Source of the DNA: Dokdonella_A sp964582225 | GTDB lineage: Bacteria > Pseudomonadota > Gammaproteobacteria > Xanthomonadales > Rhodanobacteraceae | Length of the DNA stretch: 64,000 nt | Assembly: GCA_964582225.1 (NCBI GenBank) | Contig: CAZORA010000005.1 | Coordinates: 1 to 64,000, forward strand | Direction: 5' to 3' | Shown: positions 8,768 to 16,734 of the stretch, in pieces | Numbering within the stretch: the stretch's first letter is position 1 | Layout: each line of letters begins with the position of its first letter | Notes under the pieces: generated by a model | Told to the model about the DNA's origin: nothing | The model's input: only the letters and a program-made list of their open reading frames with translations | Databases searched by the model: none | Made by a program: the position numbers and the translations under genes

Positions 8768-9157
8768 ATGCGACGCCATTTCATTTCCCTTGCCCGCCTG
8801 CCCGCCGTTCTTTTGGGTATCGTCCTGCTCGCCGCCTGCGGCCACGACGCGATTCGTCCGAACGCGGTGCAGGCGATCAATATCCCCAGCGCGTTCGACG
8901 TCACCCTGCTTGCCGACAAGGACAACCAGTTCGACTTCGACGGCGCGCCGCTGACACCGATGGACCTGCGCAGCGCCTTCCGCTATCGCCAGGAAGAGTC
9001 GTTGCCGATGTCGACCGTGCTGCTCAAGCGCGGCGAGAAGCAGAAGGTCCGCAAGCAGCACCTGTCGGCGCTGCTGCTGATCGCGCAGGAGATGCACTTC
9101 AAGGTGTATGTGCTAGAAAAGGGCGGCGAGATCTCGGAGCTGCAGCCGCAGCGCTGA
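8768..9157 (+). CDS. Small lipoprotein, unknown function
   Basis: A 129-residue protein with a lipoprotein signal: a basic N-terminus, a hydrophobic stretch and the lipobox LLAAC with the lipid-accepting Cys at 24. AGGAG seven bases before the ATG supports the start. The residue after Cys24 is Gly rather than Asp, which under E. coli rules suggests sorting to the outer membrane. The mature part has two beta-alpha-beta-like units; the second (STVLLKRGEKQKVRKQHLSA, then FKVYVLEKGGEISELQ) resembles the following protein. It is vaguely ExbD-like in shape but has no diagnostic motif. First of three consecutive exported-protein genes. Confidence 0.7.
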   Translation: MRRHFISLARLPAVLLGIVLLAACGHDAIRPNAVQAINIPSAFDVTLLADKDNQFDFDGAPLTPMDLRSAFRYRQEESLPMSTVLLKRGEKQKVRKQHLSALLLIAQEMHFKVYVLEKGGEISELQPQR

Positions 9158-9201
9158 GCCTTTCGGGGCGATGTGGCCCCAAGAATTTTCGGAGCAGTGC
9201 C

Positions 9202-9648
9202 ATGAAACTCAAATCCCTGACTCGCCTGAGTCTGCTGCTGGCCGGGCTGGTCGCGATGGCCGCGGCCATCGCCGCGGCCGATATCCGCGACGGCAAGGCC
9301 TACATTTCACCGCTCAAGGATGGCCGTTATGCGATCCAGGGCTTCGAGCTCGGCAAGGCCGAACTGTACGGCTACATCGGCGATTTGCGCGATACCGAGC
9401 ACGTCAAGGGCATCGTGCTCAAGAACGGCGGCAGCGACGAGCAGCGCCACATCATCGGCACCATCGCCGGCGCGCTGGGCCTGGAGGCGTTCGAGCAGGA
9501 TGGCCGCGAGCTGCGCCCGATCGAGGTGATCCGACCCGAACAGCCGGCCGCGCCAGCAGCGCAACCCGCAACCCAACCGGCCGACAAGGCCGGGTCGGAG
9601 CCGGAAACGGCGGCTGGGAACGATCGTGCGGAGCCGCATCACGGCTGA
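9202..9648 (+). CDS. Exported protein, unknown function
   Basis: A 148-residue protein with a Sec signal peptide (hydrophobic LLLAGLVAMAAAIAAA) and a GGAGC site just before its ATG. The mature domain is about 75 residues (starting DIRDGKAYISPLKDGRYAIQ) with a helix-strand-helix-strand order: ELYGYIGDL, HVKGIVLKNGG, EQRHIIGTIAGALGLEAF. A Pro/Ala-rich, low-complexity tail follows. The pattern resembles the second half of the preceding lipoprotein, which hints at paralogy. The family was not recognised. The last 23 bases overlap the next gene. Confidence 0.65.
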   Translation: MKLKSLTRLSLLLAGLVAMAAAIAAADIRDGKAYISPLKDGRYAIQGFELGKAELYGYIGDLRDTEHVKGIVLKNGGSDEQRHIIGTIAGALGLEAFEQDGRELRPIEVIRPEQPAAPAAQPATQPADKAGSEPETAAGNDRAEPHHG

Positions 9649-10375
9649 GTCCGGCACTCCGAACGCGGCGCTTCGCGCGCGGGTGCGAGCGAAGCGCGCG
9701 GCCTGCGGTCTCCTCGCTGCGCTGCTTGCGCTTGGTTGCTTTGGCGCGCCGCCGCCTGCGGGCGGCAACCCGCTGTCCCAGGTCAGCGAGACTTTCATTG
9801 CCTGGAAGGCGCGGCTATTCGGCCGCAAAGCACCGCCGGCGCACAGCGCGCCGGCCCGCGGTCCTGTGCCGCTGGTGCTCATGCAGGCGGAGCGTATTCG
9901 TATCGATCAGGAAGCGCCCGAGCGCGATTTTCCCGCTGGTCGCAGCCGCTACCGCTTGGTCGAGCTGGAAAGCGAGCTTGCCCATGCGGCGGTTCGGGTG
10001 CAGGTCGTCGCGCAGAAAAACCGCGAGGCGCGCGGCAACACGGTATTTAAGCCACTTCTGTATGTGCTCGACGAAGCAGGTGTGGCCGGGGCTGCGGTGG
10101 AAGTGAAACCACTGCATATCGATATTCGCCCGTTTCGGCGCACGCGATTGCTCGGCTGCGTGACGCTCGAGAACGTGCGTCGGTTCGCGCTGGCGACCTC
10201 ACCGGCGGCGCTCGGGAAGTTCTACGTCTCTGAAGCGCGCGGCAAGGTGCAGGCGCCGACGCAGGGTGGCTTTCATTATGCCGCCGAGCCGCTCAAGGTG
10301 TTCCTGCCGTGGGTTGCGACCGGTGAGCTCATCATCGAGGCCATCGCCGCGGAGCGTGCCGGCGAAGGCTGCTGA
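9626..10375 (+). CDS. Exported protein, possibly MalM-like
   Basis: A 249-residue protein starting at a GTG inside the end of the preceding gene, a 23-base overlap that suggests translational coupling. A hydrophobic segment at about residues 26-38 (ACGLLAALLALGCF) is a signal peptide or anchor. The mature part has a beta-rich domain (RYRLVELESELAHAAVRVQV), the segment TVFKPLLYVLDEAGVAGAAV, and LGKFYVSEARGK near the end. The order of strands recalls periplasmic MalM, but this is a weak resemblance and there is no maltose gene nearby. It is convergent with pcp, 39 bases away. Confidence 0.55.
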   Translation: MRSRITAESGTPNAALRARVRAKRAACGLLAALLALGCFGAPPPAGGNPLSQVSETFIAWKARLFGRKAPPAHSAPARGPVPLVLMQAERIRIDQEAPERDFPAGRSRYRLVELESELAHAAVRVQVVAQKNREARGNTVFKPLLYVLDEAGVAGAAVEVKPLHIDIRPFRRTRLLGCVTLENVRRFALATSPAALGKFYVSEARGKVQAPTQGGFHYAAEPLKVFLPWVATGELIIEAIAAERAGEGC

Positions 10376-10414
10376 GCCGACGGCTCGGCGAGAGCGGCCT
10401 TCCGCGGCTCGAGT

Positions 10415-11071
10415 TCAGTGCATGAAGCCGCCGGGCAACACGAGATCGAATTCGACCTGCAGCGCGGTCGCGATGACTGCGCGAACTCCCCTCAGCATGG
10501 TCTCGAGTGACATGCTGGGCGCGTCGCCGCGCCGTGTAGCCTGTTCGGGCAGCCAGGGCAGGTGGACGAAGCCGCTGCGCAGCCCGGGATAGCGGGTTGC
10601 GGCGAGGTGCGAGAGCAGATAGAAGACCTGGTTGCAGACGAAACTTCCGGCCGTAAAGGACAGACTGACCGGTACGCCGAGCGCCTCCAGGTGGCTCTTG
10701 ATCGCCTTGATCGGCAGGCCGCTCAGGTAGGCGACGGGAGCGCCCTCGACGACGGGCTCGTCGATCGGCTGCAGGCCGCGCTCGTCGGCGATCCGCGCGT
10801 CGATGAGGTTGATCGCCACCCGCTCGAGCGACAGCGTCGCGCGCCCGCCGGCCTGGCCGAGGGCGAGCACCAGGCTTGGCCGGTGCATGCTGATCAGACG
10901 CTCGATCTCGTCCGCGGTCGCGGCGTGGGCGACCGGCAGCACCGCGCCGATCACGCGGTGATCGAGGATCCGCTCGCCGTCCAGGCTGCGCGCGACTTGC
11001 GCGGAAGGGTTGAGCGATTCTCCGTCGAAGGGCTCGAATCCGGTGACGAGCACGCTGGGTGCGCTGCCCAT
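10415..11071 (-). CDS. pcp: Pyroglutamyl-peptidase I
   Basis: Cysteine peptidase (family C15) that removes N-terminal pyroglutamate from peptides, releasing 5-oxoproline. The 218-residue product has the N-terminal VLVTGFEPFDGESLNPS motif. The nucleophile Cys sits in SFTAGSFVCNQVFYLLS, the catalytic His in GFVHLPWLPEQ, and the Glu in the LERVAINLIDARI region. The start at 11071 (MGSAPSVLVTGF) matches the family; the frame is open further upstream. Its product, 5-oxoproline, is the substrate of the pxpBCA operon encoded 4 kb away, so the two loci likely act together. Confidence 0.92.
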   Translation of the reverse strand: MGSAPSVLVTGFEPFDGESLNPSAQVARSLDGERILDHRVIGAVLPVAHAATADEIERLISMHRPSLVLALGQAGGRATLSLERVAINLIDARIADERGLQPIDEPVVEGAPVAYLSGLPIKAIKSHLEALGVPVSLSFTAGSFVCNQVFYLLSHLAATRYPGLRSGFVHLPWLPEQATRRGDAPSMSLETMLRGVRAVIATALQVEFDLVLPGGFMH

Positions 11072-11125
11072 GATTCCTACTCGATTGAGGTTGCCATTCT
11101 GGCATCTCGCGGTGCCGACGACCAA

Positions 11126-11489
11126 CTCCGCCCTCGGTTCGACCGCTGTGAATTCACCGGACCTCGCTTTCGTTGTGCTCGACCTTGTTTGCTCGTCGAT
11201 TGGCGGACGTTTATGGCAAGAGGTCCAGGGATGTCTGAAGCAGTGCCGCCATCCTCATGAATGGCTTGGCTTTCGAGTGTTGCAACATCGAAAACAAGGG
11301 CGCCGAATTTCTGACCTTGTAAGGAGTGACGAGCTGAATCGGTCTCATTCAGACGTGATTCGACGATCGGTTCACCGGGAGTTGTGGTGTTCCAAAGCAA
11401 ACGATATGATGCGCCCGCACGCGGAGTGGGAGCGCGCGGTTCGTCGGCGCGCAAATTCAAACGTCGTCAACCCCCGGGGGGGGCAAGTG
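11126..11489. other. Intergenic region between pcp and the IPTL-CTERM gene
   Basis: About 360 bases, noticeably richer in A+T than its surroundings. Apart from the promoter at 11382-11410 and a C/G run just before the downstream ATG, I see no gene or RNA structure here. Confidence 0.5.
11382..11410 (+). promoter_or_regulatory. Sigma-70-type promoter for the IPTL-CTERM gene
   Basis: TTGTGG (11382-11387) and TATGAT (11405-11410) are separated by 17 bases. The predicted transcription start near 11417 leaves a leader of about 73 bases before the ATG at 11490. Confidence 0.55.
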
Positions 11490-12320
11490 ATGAGGAAGTT
11501 TACTACCGCCGCCATTTTTGGCGGCCTCCTGGCTGTGCTTGCAATGCCGGCTTCGGCTATCTATCAAAACGGTGGTTTCGAGACCGGTGACTTTACCGGT
11601 TGGACTACCGGCTACGGTATAAACAACGGGCTGCTCGGCGCGCAACCCTATGGCGAGGCCAGCATCAATCTCGGCGCGGGCGGAACCTTCCGCGGCGCCG
11701 TGGTGGGTGCCGGAGCCGATCTTGCCAACGCGCCGATTGCCCTGCCGTTCGCCGGAGCGCACACGGCACGCGTCAACAATATGAGCACGGGCGGAGTCGC
11801 CAACTTCGTCCGTCAGGCCGACGTGATTTCGGAGGCCGATCGCGACACCACTGACGGCAAGCTGCATGTGCGCTTCTCCTACTCGGTGGTACTGGAGGAT
11901 CCAGGTCATTCGCCCGATGGGCAGCCGTTTTTCTTCATTGCCGTCAAGAACCTGAGCAAGGGCACCACCCTGTTCGAGGACTTCTCTTTCGCGGGTCAGA
12001 CGGGAACTCTGTTCCAGCCGATTCCGAGCCCCCCGGCCACCGGTTCTCCCTGGTTCTATCTTGACTGGAGGCAGGGCGACGTAGTGGTGCCGGACAGCGA
12101 CATCGGCGACACCATCGAGGTCTACCTGCTCGGCTCCGACTGCTCGCCGACCGCGCATACCGGTTACGCCTATCTCGATGGTTTCGGCTCGGCGATCGTG
12201 CCGCCTGGCGGCGGCGGCACTCCGGCGGCATATGTGCCGGTACCGACGCTCGATGAGTCCATGTTGCTCCTTCTGGGCGTCTTGGTCGCCGGGCTTGGTG
12301 CGCTCGCACTGCGACGCTGA
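11490..12320 (+). CDS. Surface protein with IPTL-CTERM sorting signal
   Basis: A 276-residue secreted protein. It has a signal peptide (hydrophobic AAIFGGLLAVLAMPASA), a beta-sandwich-like domain beginning NGGFETGDFTGWTTG (typical of carbohydrate-binding or choice-of-anchor type domains) and a Gly/Pro linker. It ends with a tripartite C-terminus: VPVPTLDE, a hydrophobic helix, and ALRR. That end fits the IPTL-CTERM signal recognised by exosortase-family enzymes, although the usual W after the motif is replaced (DESM). No exosortase gene is in the window. The gene has its own promoter and an excellent terminator, so it is a single-gene unit. Binding target unknown. Confidence 0.75.
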   Translation: MRKFTTAAIFGGLLAVLAMPASAIYQNGGFETGDFTGWTTGYGINNGLLGAQPYGEASINLGAGGTFRGAVVGAGADLANAPIALPFAGAHTARVNNMSTGGVANFVRQADVISEADRDTTDGKLHVRFSYSVVLEDPGHSPDGQPFFFIAVKNLSKGTTLFEDFSFAGQTGTLFQPIPSPPATGSPWFYLDWRQGDVVVPDSDIGDTIEVYLLGSDCSPTAHTGYAYLDGFGSAIVPPGGGGTPAAYVPVPTLDESMLLLLGVLVAGLGALALRR

Positions 12321-12336
12321 TTCGAGCCGATCCTGA

Positions 12337-12378
12337 CCGCTGGCGCCGCTTTCGGGATGGCGCCAGCGGTTTCTTTTT
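12337..12378 (+). terminator. Rho-independent terminator of the IPTL-CTERM gene
   Basis: Perfect 11-bp inverted repeat CCGCTGGCGCC (12337-12347) and GGCGCCAGCGG (12359-12369), followed at once by TTTCTTTTT. It lies 16 bases after the stop codon. Confidence 0.92.
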
Positions 12379-12393
12379 GGCATCGTCTCTCGC

Positions 12394-13212
12394 ATGCGCT
12401 TCTCTGCCCGCTTCCTGTTTCTTGCCGCGGCCCTGTTTCTGCTCGCGGGGCTCGGATCGATGGCCCTGCGCACTTGGCGCGGCGCACGGGCCGTGGACTC
12501 CGCCGTGGAGCATGCGGCGCTGGTGGCGCGCGAAACGAAAGCGCAAGTCGCCGAAGTCGTAGCTCGCAAGCCCGAGCTGCTCGTTGAGCTCGAGCGCTTG
12601 CAGCAGGCGGACCAGGACGAGCAGGTGCTGGCGCTGGCTAGTCGCTACCGACTTGCCGACGACCCGGACATCCGTCGGTTCCACGCGCGTTCGGCGCAGA
12701 AGTTGAGCCTGCGACAGACGCTCGAGCGGATGGTGGCGCTGACGGCAGAGCACTGTCAGGAACCGCAGGCGCGCGCGCTGCTTGCCGCTCGCTTCGAGCA
12801 GGCGGCGCCCTGGCTGAGCGCGGTGAACCCGGCCGACTGGGTTTGGCAGCGTGCCGCGACCGCGGAATTCGTCAGCGCGATCGAGCAGCGGGTGCGCAGC
12901 TGGGCCAGCTTGCCGCCGCCGCACGAGCAGGCAGGCGAAGGTACCGCTGCGGAAGCACCTCCCACCTCGGCGCTCGAGGCGCTGCGCGGGGATCACATTC
13001 CGCGCATCAGCCCCGCGGTTGCGTTCGCGTTGATGCAGGGCCTACCGGTGGAACGTCTGCTCTGCGTGTGGCGGGTCGGGGGCAAGATCGCGCAATCGCG
13101 CACTCCCTCGGCGGCGGAGGCGCCGCGGTCGTTTGCGCTCACGCTGTGGATGGCGCCCGCGGCGACCGAGCGCGGAATGGAGCTCGATGTGCTGGATCTG
13201 GACGCTCCGTGA
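12394..13212 (+). CDS. Membrane-anchored protein, unknown function
   Basis: A 272-residue protein with one N-terminal hydrophobic segment (FLFLAAALFLLAGLGSMAL), probably a membrane anchor with the rest in the periplasm. A charged, Ala/Glu/Arg-rich helical region follows (residues ~30-120), including ELLVELERLQQADQDEQVLA, which may form a coiled coil. The C-terminal part (HIPRISPAVAFALMQGLPVE, then FALTLWMAPAATERGMELDV) looks globular. No family recognised. It lies just after a strong terminator, with no clear promoter in the 15-base gap, so some read-through or a promoter inside the upstream gene is implied. Convergent with the DUF979 gene. Confidence 0.6.
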   Translation: MRFSARFLFLAAALFLLAGLGSMALRTWRGARAVDSAVEHAALVARETKAQVAEVVARKPELLVELERLQQADQDEQVLALASRYRLADDPDIRRFHARSAQKLSLRQTLERMVALTAEHCQEPQARALLAARFEQAAPWLSAVNPADWVWQRAATAEFVSAIEQRVRSWASLPPPHEQAGEGTAAEAPPTSALEALRGDHIPRISPAVAFALMQGLPVERLLCVWRVGGKIAQSRTPSAAEAPRSFALTLWMAPAATERGMELDVLDLDAP

Positions 13213-13227
13213 GGCTCGCCAGCCTCA
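13210..13227. repeat. Palindrome containing the stop codons of two convergent genes
   Basis: TGAGGCT (13210-13216), CGCC loop, AGCCTCA (13221-13227). The left arm begins with the TGA of the plus-strand gene and the right arm ends with the reverse-complemented TGA of the DUF979 gene. An A6 run follows on the plus strand, so neither transcript gets a T-run after the stem; any terminator function is uncertain. Confidence 0.6.
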
Positions 13228-14193
13228 AAAAATCAGCCACCACATCAGCGCGAAGTTGACTGCGAGCAGCGCCAGCGCGGTCGGCCACTGCGCGCGAATC
13301 ACGCCGTACTGATCCGGCAGCTCGAGCAGTACTGCGGGGACGATGTTGAAGTTCGCCGCCATTGGCGTCAGCAAGGTGCCGCAATAGCCGGTCAGCATAC
13401 CGATCGAGCCGAGGATTGCCGGACTCGCGCCGTGGCGCAGCACCAGCAACGGCAGCCCGACCCCCGCCATCAGCACCGGGAAGGCGGCGAAGGCGTTGCC
13501 CATGATCACGGTGAACAGCACCATGCCGAGTGCGAAAGCGCTCAGGCAGGCGAGGCGGCTGTCGGTCGGAATGACCCACTCCACCAGCGCCGCGATGGCG
13601 TCGCCGACCCCGGTCGCGGCAAACACGCTGCCGAGGGTCGCCAGCAGCATTGGCAGCAGCGCCGCCCAGCCCAACGCATCGAGCAGCCGGCGGCCTTCAC
13701 CGAGCCCGGTTGCAAGCGGCGCGCGGCTGACCCGCAGCGCGGCGGCGAAGGCCACTACGCAGGCGAGGCCGAGCGCGGTCAGGGTCGACTGGCGCGCGCC
13801 GAGCAGGCTCCATTCGCCCCAGCGCAGCCACGGGCCAGCGACCACCAACACCAGGGTGACCAGCGGGATGGCCAGCGCCGGCCCGAACAGGCGGTTACCA
13901 AGGCGGGCCGCCGCCGCGCGCCGCGCCGCTTGCGCCGCCGGATCGTCGGGTTCGCTGCCGAGCCCACCGCGCGCGGCCATCACTCCGAGGCCGATCACGC
14001 CCGCGCCCATCAGTTGTGCTGGCCAGCGCACGCCTGCCGCGAGTGCCACCGCGATCGCGTCGCCGCAGAGGAACGGCGCCGCGAGAATCGCCCAGAAGCC
14101 CGCCATCGCGAAGCGCCGCTGACGCAGGTTGAGCGCAGCGGAGAAAAACAGGAACGCACCAAGTAGCCAGTAGACGTACTCGAGCTTTAGCAT
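13225..14193 (-). CDS. DUF979 integral membrane protein, putative 5-oxoproline permease subunit
   Basis: A 322-residue polytopic inner-membrane protein with about nine or ten hydrophobic segments. It starts MLKLEYVYWLLGAFLFFSAA and includes GDAIAVALAAGVRWPAQLMG and the conserved-looking stretch VIMGNAFAAFPVLMAGVGLP. This is the DUF979 family. It is next to a DUF969 protein and the 5-oxoprolinase genes, the usual company of this pair. From that context I infer transport of 5-oxoproline or a related compound; no direct evidence is visible. The stop codon is part of a palindrome shared with the convergent gene. A 73-base gap separates it from DUF969. Confidence 0.85.
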   Translation of the reverse strand: MLKLEYVYWLLGAFLFFSAALNLRQRRFAMAGFWAILAAPFLCGDAIAVALAAGVRWPAQLMGAGVIGLGVMAARGGLGSEPDDPAAQAARRAAAARLGNRLFGPALAIPLVTLVLVVAGPWLRWGEWSLLGARQSTLTALGLACVVAFAAALRVSRAPLATGLGEGRRLLDALGWAALLPMLLATLGSVFAATGVGDAIAALVEWVIPTDSRLACLSAFALGMVLFTVIMGNAFAAFPVLMAGVGLPLLVLRHGASPAILGSIGMLTGYCGTLLTPMAANFNIVPAVLLELPDQYGVIRAQWPTALALLAVNFALMWWLIF

Positions 14194-14266
14194 GAAGGCT
14201 GCTCCAGCGGGCGAGCCGGGGTTGGTCGGCTCATGGCGGAGAAAGCTCCCTTGAGGCTGGCGGCGA

Positions 14267-14974
14267 TCATGTGATCGGCACCCTGTTTGCCGCTCTCGCG
14301 GCTGCCGCGTTTCTCCGCTCCAGCAGGCGCTGAAAGTGCGCCACCCGCAGGCCGTGGATCACGAACGCGGCGATCGCCGTCGGCAGCGCCCACAGCGCGA
14401 TCGTCAGCGGTTCGAGATCGATGCCGTTCTCGGCGTAGAAGCCCTGGATCAGCAGTACCGCGCCGAGCGCGATGAAGACGTCCTCGCCGAAGAACAGCCC
14501 GACGTTGTCGGTAGCGGCCGCCATTGCCGCGACCCGGTGCCGCTCCTCCGGCGGCAGCTCGCCCGCGCTGCGCTCGGCGGCGGCCTCGCTCATCGGTGCC
14601 ACCAGCGGGCGCACGGTCTGCGCATGGCCGGCGACATTGGTCAGTCCGAGCATCGACAGCACCTGGCGCAGGCCCAGATAGCTGAGCAGGAAGCGGCTCA
14701 GGGTCAGGCCGCGAAAGCCGGCGATCCAGTCGCGCGCCCGCTCGCGCAGGCCGTAGCGCTCGAGTAGCCCGATCACCGGCAGGGTCATCACCATCAACAG
14801 CAGCGCGCGGTTGTTGACGAAGGCGCTGCCGAGGAGCGCCAGCAGGTCGCCCGGACTCATCTCGGCGGCGAAGCCGCTGACGACCCCGGCCAGCACCACC
14901 ACCAGCACCGGGTTTCTGCGCAGCACGAAGCCGATCACCACGGTGGCGACGCCGAGCAGGGGCCAGTAGTTCAT
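14267..14974 (-). CDS. DUF969 integral membrane protein, putative 5-oxoproline permease subunit
   Basis: A 235-residue polytopic membrane protein of the DUF969 family. It starts MNYWPLLGVATVVIGFVLRR and carries FVNNRALLLMVMTLPVIGLL, SMLGLTNVAGHAQTVRPLV and a conserved-looking ATDNVGLFFGEDVFIALGAV segment. GAAGGAAAC lies 8 bases before the ATG. It sits 24 bases downstream of pxpA and is followed by DUF979. The recurrent DUF969-DUF979 pairing with pxp genes suggests a two-component permease for 5-oxoproline, which is inference. Confidence 0.85.
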   Translation of the reverse strand: MNYWPLLGVATVVIGFVLRRNPVLVVVLAGVVSGFAAEMSPGDLLALLGSAFVNNRALLLMVMTLPVIGLLERYGLRERARDWIAGFRGLTLSRFLLSYLGLRQVLSMLGLTNVAGHAQTVRPLVAPMSEAAAERSAGELPPEERHRVAAMAAATDNVGLFFGEDVFIALGAVLLIQGFYAENGIDLEPLTIALWALPTAIAAFVIHGLRVAHFQRLLERRNAAAARAANRVPIT

Positions 14975-14998
14975 GGGGCGGGGTTTCCTTCGGCTTGG

Positions 14999-15769
14999 CT
15001 AAGGGGCGTTGGCGTCGAGCGGCAGAACCGCGACGCCCGCCGCGGCGAACGCTGCGTGCAGCCGACGGGCGAAGCCGACGGCGCCCGGATGATCGCCGTG
15101 GATGCAGAGCGTGTCGACCGCGAGCCGCAGCGGGCTGCCGTCGGCCGCCGCGATCGGCTCGCCGCGAGCCAGCGCCAGGCCCTGCGCCAGCGCGATCTCG
15201 ATCTCGTCGATGAGCGCGCCGGCCTCGCCGCGCGGCAGCAGGCTGCCGTCGGCCCGATAGCGGCGGTCGACGAAGCCCTCGCGTGCGACGCGCAGGCCGA
15301 TCGCGCCGCCGGCGCGCAGCAGTTGGCTAGCCGGAGGGCCGATCAGGATCAGCGCCGGATCGAAGTCGTGCAGGGCGCCGGCGATCGCCTGCGCGAGGTC
15401 TGTATCGCGCGCGGCCATGTGGTAGAGCGCGCCGTGCGGCTTGAGGTAGCTCAGGCGTGCGCCCGCAGCGCGGACGAAGGCAGCCAGCGCGCCCAGCTGG
15501 TAAAGGGTGAGACTACGCGCCTCGGCGGCATCGATGCGCATTTCACGGCGACCGAAGCCGACCAGATCCGGCAACGAGACGTGGGCGCCCACGGCCACGC
15601 CGGCGGCCACTGCGAGCCCCACCGTGCGCTCGATCGTCGCCGGATCGCCGGCGTGGAAGCCGCAGGCGACGTTGGCCGAGCTGATCCAGGGCATGATCTC
15701 GGCGTCGGCGCCGAGGCGCCAGCGGCCATAGGATTCGCCGAGGTCGCAGTTGAGGTCGATGCGTGGCAT
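14999..15769 (-). CDS. pxpA: 5-Oxoprolinase subunit A (LamB/YcsF family)
   Basis: Subunit A of the prokaryotic ATP-dependent 5-oxoprolinase, which opens 5-oxoproline to glutamate. The 256-residue product starts MPRIDLNCDLGESYGRW, the family hallmark. It has SSANVACGFHAGDP, GAHVSLPDLVGFGRREM and KPHGALYHMAARD, which hold conserved metal- and substrate-binding residues. The ATG at 15769 overlaps the pxpC stop by one base (TGATG); a GTG one codon earlier is possible. Third of the pxpB-pxpC-pxpA set. Confidence 0.95.
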   Translation of the reverse strand: MPRIDLNCDLGESYGRWRLGADAEIMPWISSANVACGFHAGDPATIERTVGLAVAAGVAVGAHVSLPDLVGFGRREMRIDAAEARSLTLYQLGALAAFVRAAGARLSYLKPHGALYHMAARDTDLAQAIAGALHDFDPALILIGPPASQLLRAGGAIGLRVAREGFVDRRYRADGSLLPRGEAGALIDEIEIALAQGLALARGEPIAAADGSPLRLAVDTLCIHGDHPGAVGFARRLHAAFAAAGVAVLPLDANAP

Positions 15770-16734
15770 CACAGGCGCTCCGCGATGGCGTCGATCAGGC
15801 GCGCCAGCGCGCGCTCGCGGGCAAGATAGCGCGTTTGCGCCTGGTCCTGATCGATTCGGACGAAGCGCAGTGCCGCGCCTGGCCGCCGCTGCGCAAGGCG
15901 CGGCAGGTCGATCGCGGCGAGCTGGCCGATGCGCGGGTAGCCGCCGGTGGTCGGGTGCTCGACCATCAGCACGATCGGCTGTCCGCCAGGCGGCAGCTGC
16001 AGGCTGCCGCAGGCCAGCGGCGCGCTGGCGATCTCGAGCGGCGCGGCGAGCGCGAGGCGCGCGCCGTCGAGGCGGAAGCCGACCCGGTTCGAAGCCGGCG
16101 CGACGCGGAACCGGGCCTCGAACAGGACCCGCCGGGAGCGCCGATCGAGCGCCTCGAAGTGGCTGCCGGGAATCAGCCGCAGCGGCCGCTCTGGATCGGG
16201 ATCGAACCAGGGCCGCGGATCAAGTGACCAGTTCGGGGCGCCGTCGCGGCCGGACCGGAGCGGCGACGACGGCGCGAGCTCGAGTCGATCGCCGGTGCGC
16301 AGCGCGCGGCCGCCCAGTGGACCGATGCCGGCGTTGAGATCGCTGGCGCGACTGCCGAGCACCGGCGGGACCGCAAAGCCGCCGCGCACTGCGAGGCTCG
16401 CCACCGCGCCGCGCCGCGCCATCCCGCAGTCCAGGACGGCGCCGGCTGGAATCGCGAAGGCCTGCCAGCTCGGGGTGGCGCGGCCGTCCAGGCGCAGGGC
16501 GAATTCGGCGCCGACCAACGCCGCCAGGCAGGGCTCATCGAAGCGCAGACGAGGCCCGCGCAGGCTAAGCTCAAGCGTGACCGCGGCCGCCTCGTTGCCG
16601 ACCAAAGCGTTGGCAAGGCGCTGGCTGACCGCATCCAGGGCCCCCGCGCTACCCACGCCTAGAGCGGCAAAGCCCTCCCTTCCGCGATCCTGCAGGCTCG
16701 TCAGCAGTCCGCCGTGCAGAACCTCGACGCTCAC
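15769..16734 (-). CDS. pxpC: 5-Oxoprolinase subunit C (KipA/biotin-dependent carboxyltransferase-like)
   Basis: Subunit C of 5-oxoprolinase. The 321-residue protein opens with VLHGGLLTSLQDRGREGFAA and GVGSAGALDAVSQRLANAL, typical of the KipA/PxpC fold. Near the end it has PIVLMVEHPTTGGYPRIGQL. It begins with a GTG that overlaps the pxpB stop in GTGA. Together with PxpB it forms the part of the enzyme that resembles urea amidolyase and KipI-KipA. Confidence 0.94.
   Translation of the reverse strand: MSVEVLHGGLLTSLQDRGREGFAALGVGSAGALDAVSQRLANALVGNEAAAVTLELSLRGPRLRFDEPCLAALVGAEFALRLDGRATPSWQAFAIPAGAVLDCGMARRGAVASLAVRGGFAVPPVLGSRASDLNAGIGPLGGRALRTGDRLELAPSSPLRSGRDGAPNWSLDPRPWFDPDPERPLRLIPGSHFEALDRRSRRVLFEARFRVAPASNRVGFRLDGARLALAAPLEIASAPLACGSLQLPPGGQPIVLMVEHPTTGGYPRIGQLAAIDLPRLAQRRPGAALRFVRIDQDQAQTRYLARERALARLIDAIAERL

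Noticed and set aside
9626..10375. Firm assignment as MalM
   Set aside because: Resemblance is limited to strand order and a few short segments, and there are no maltose genes nearby.
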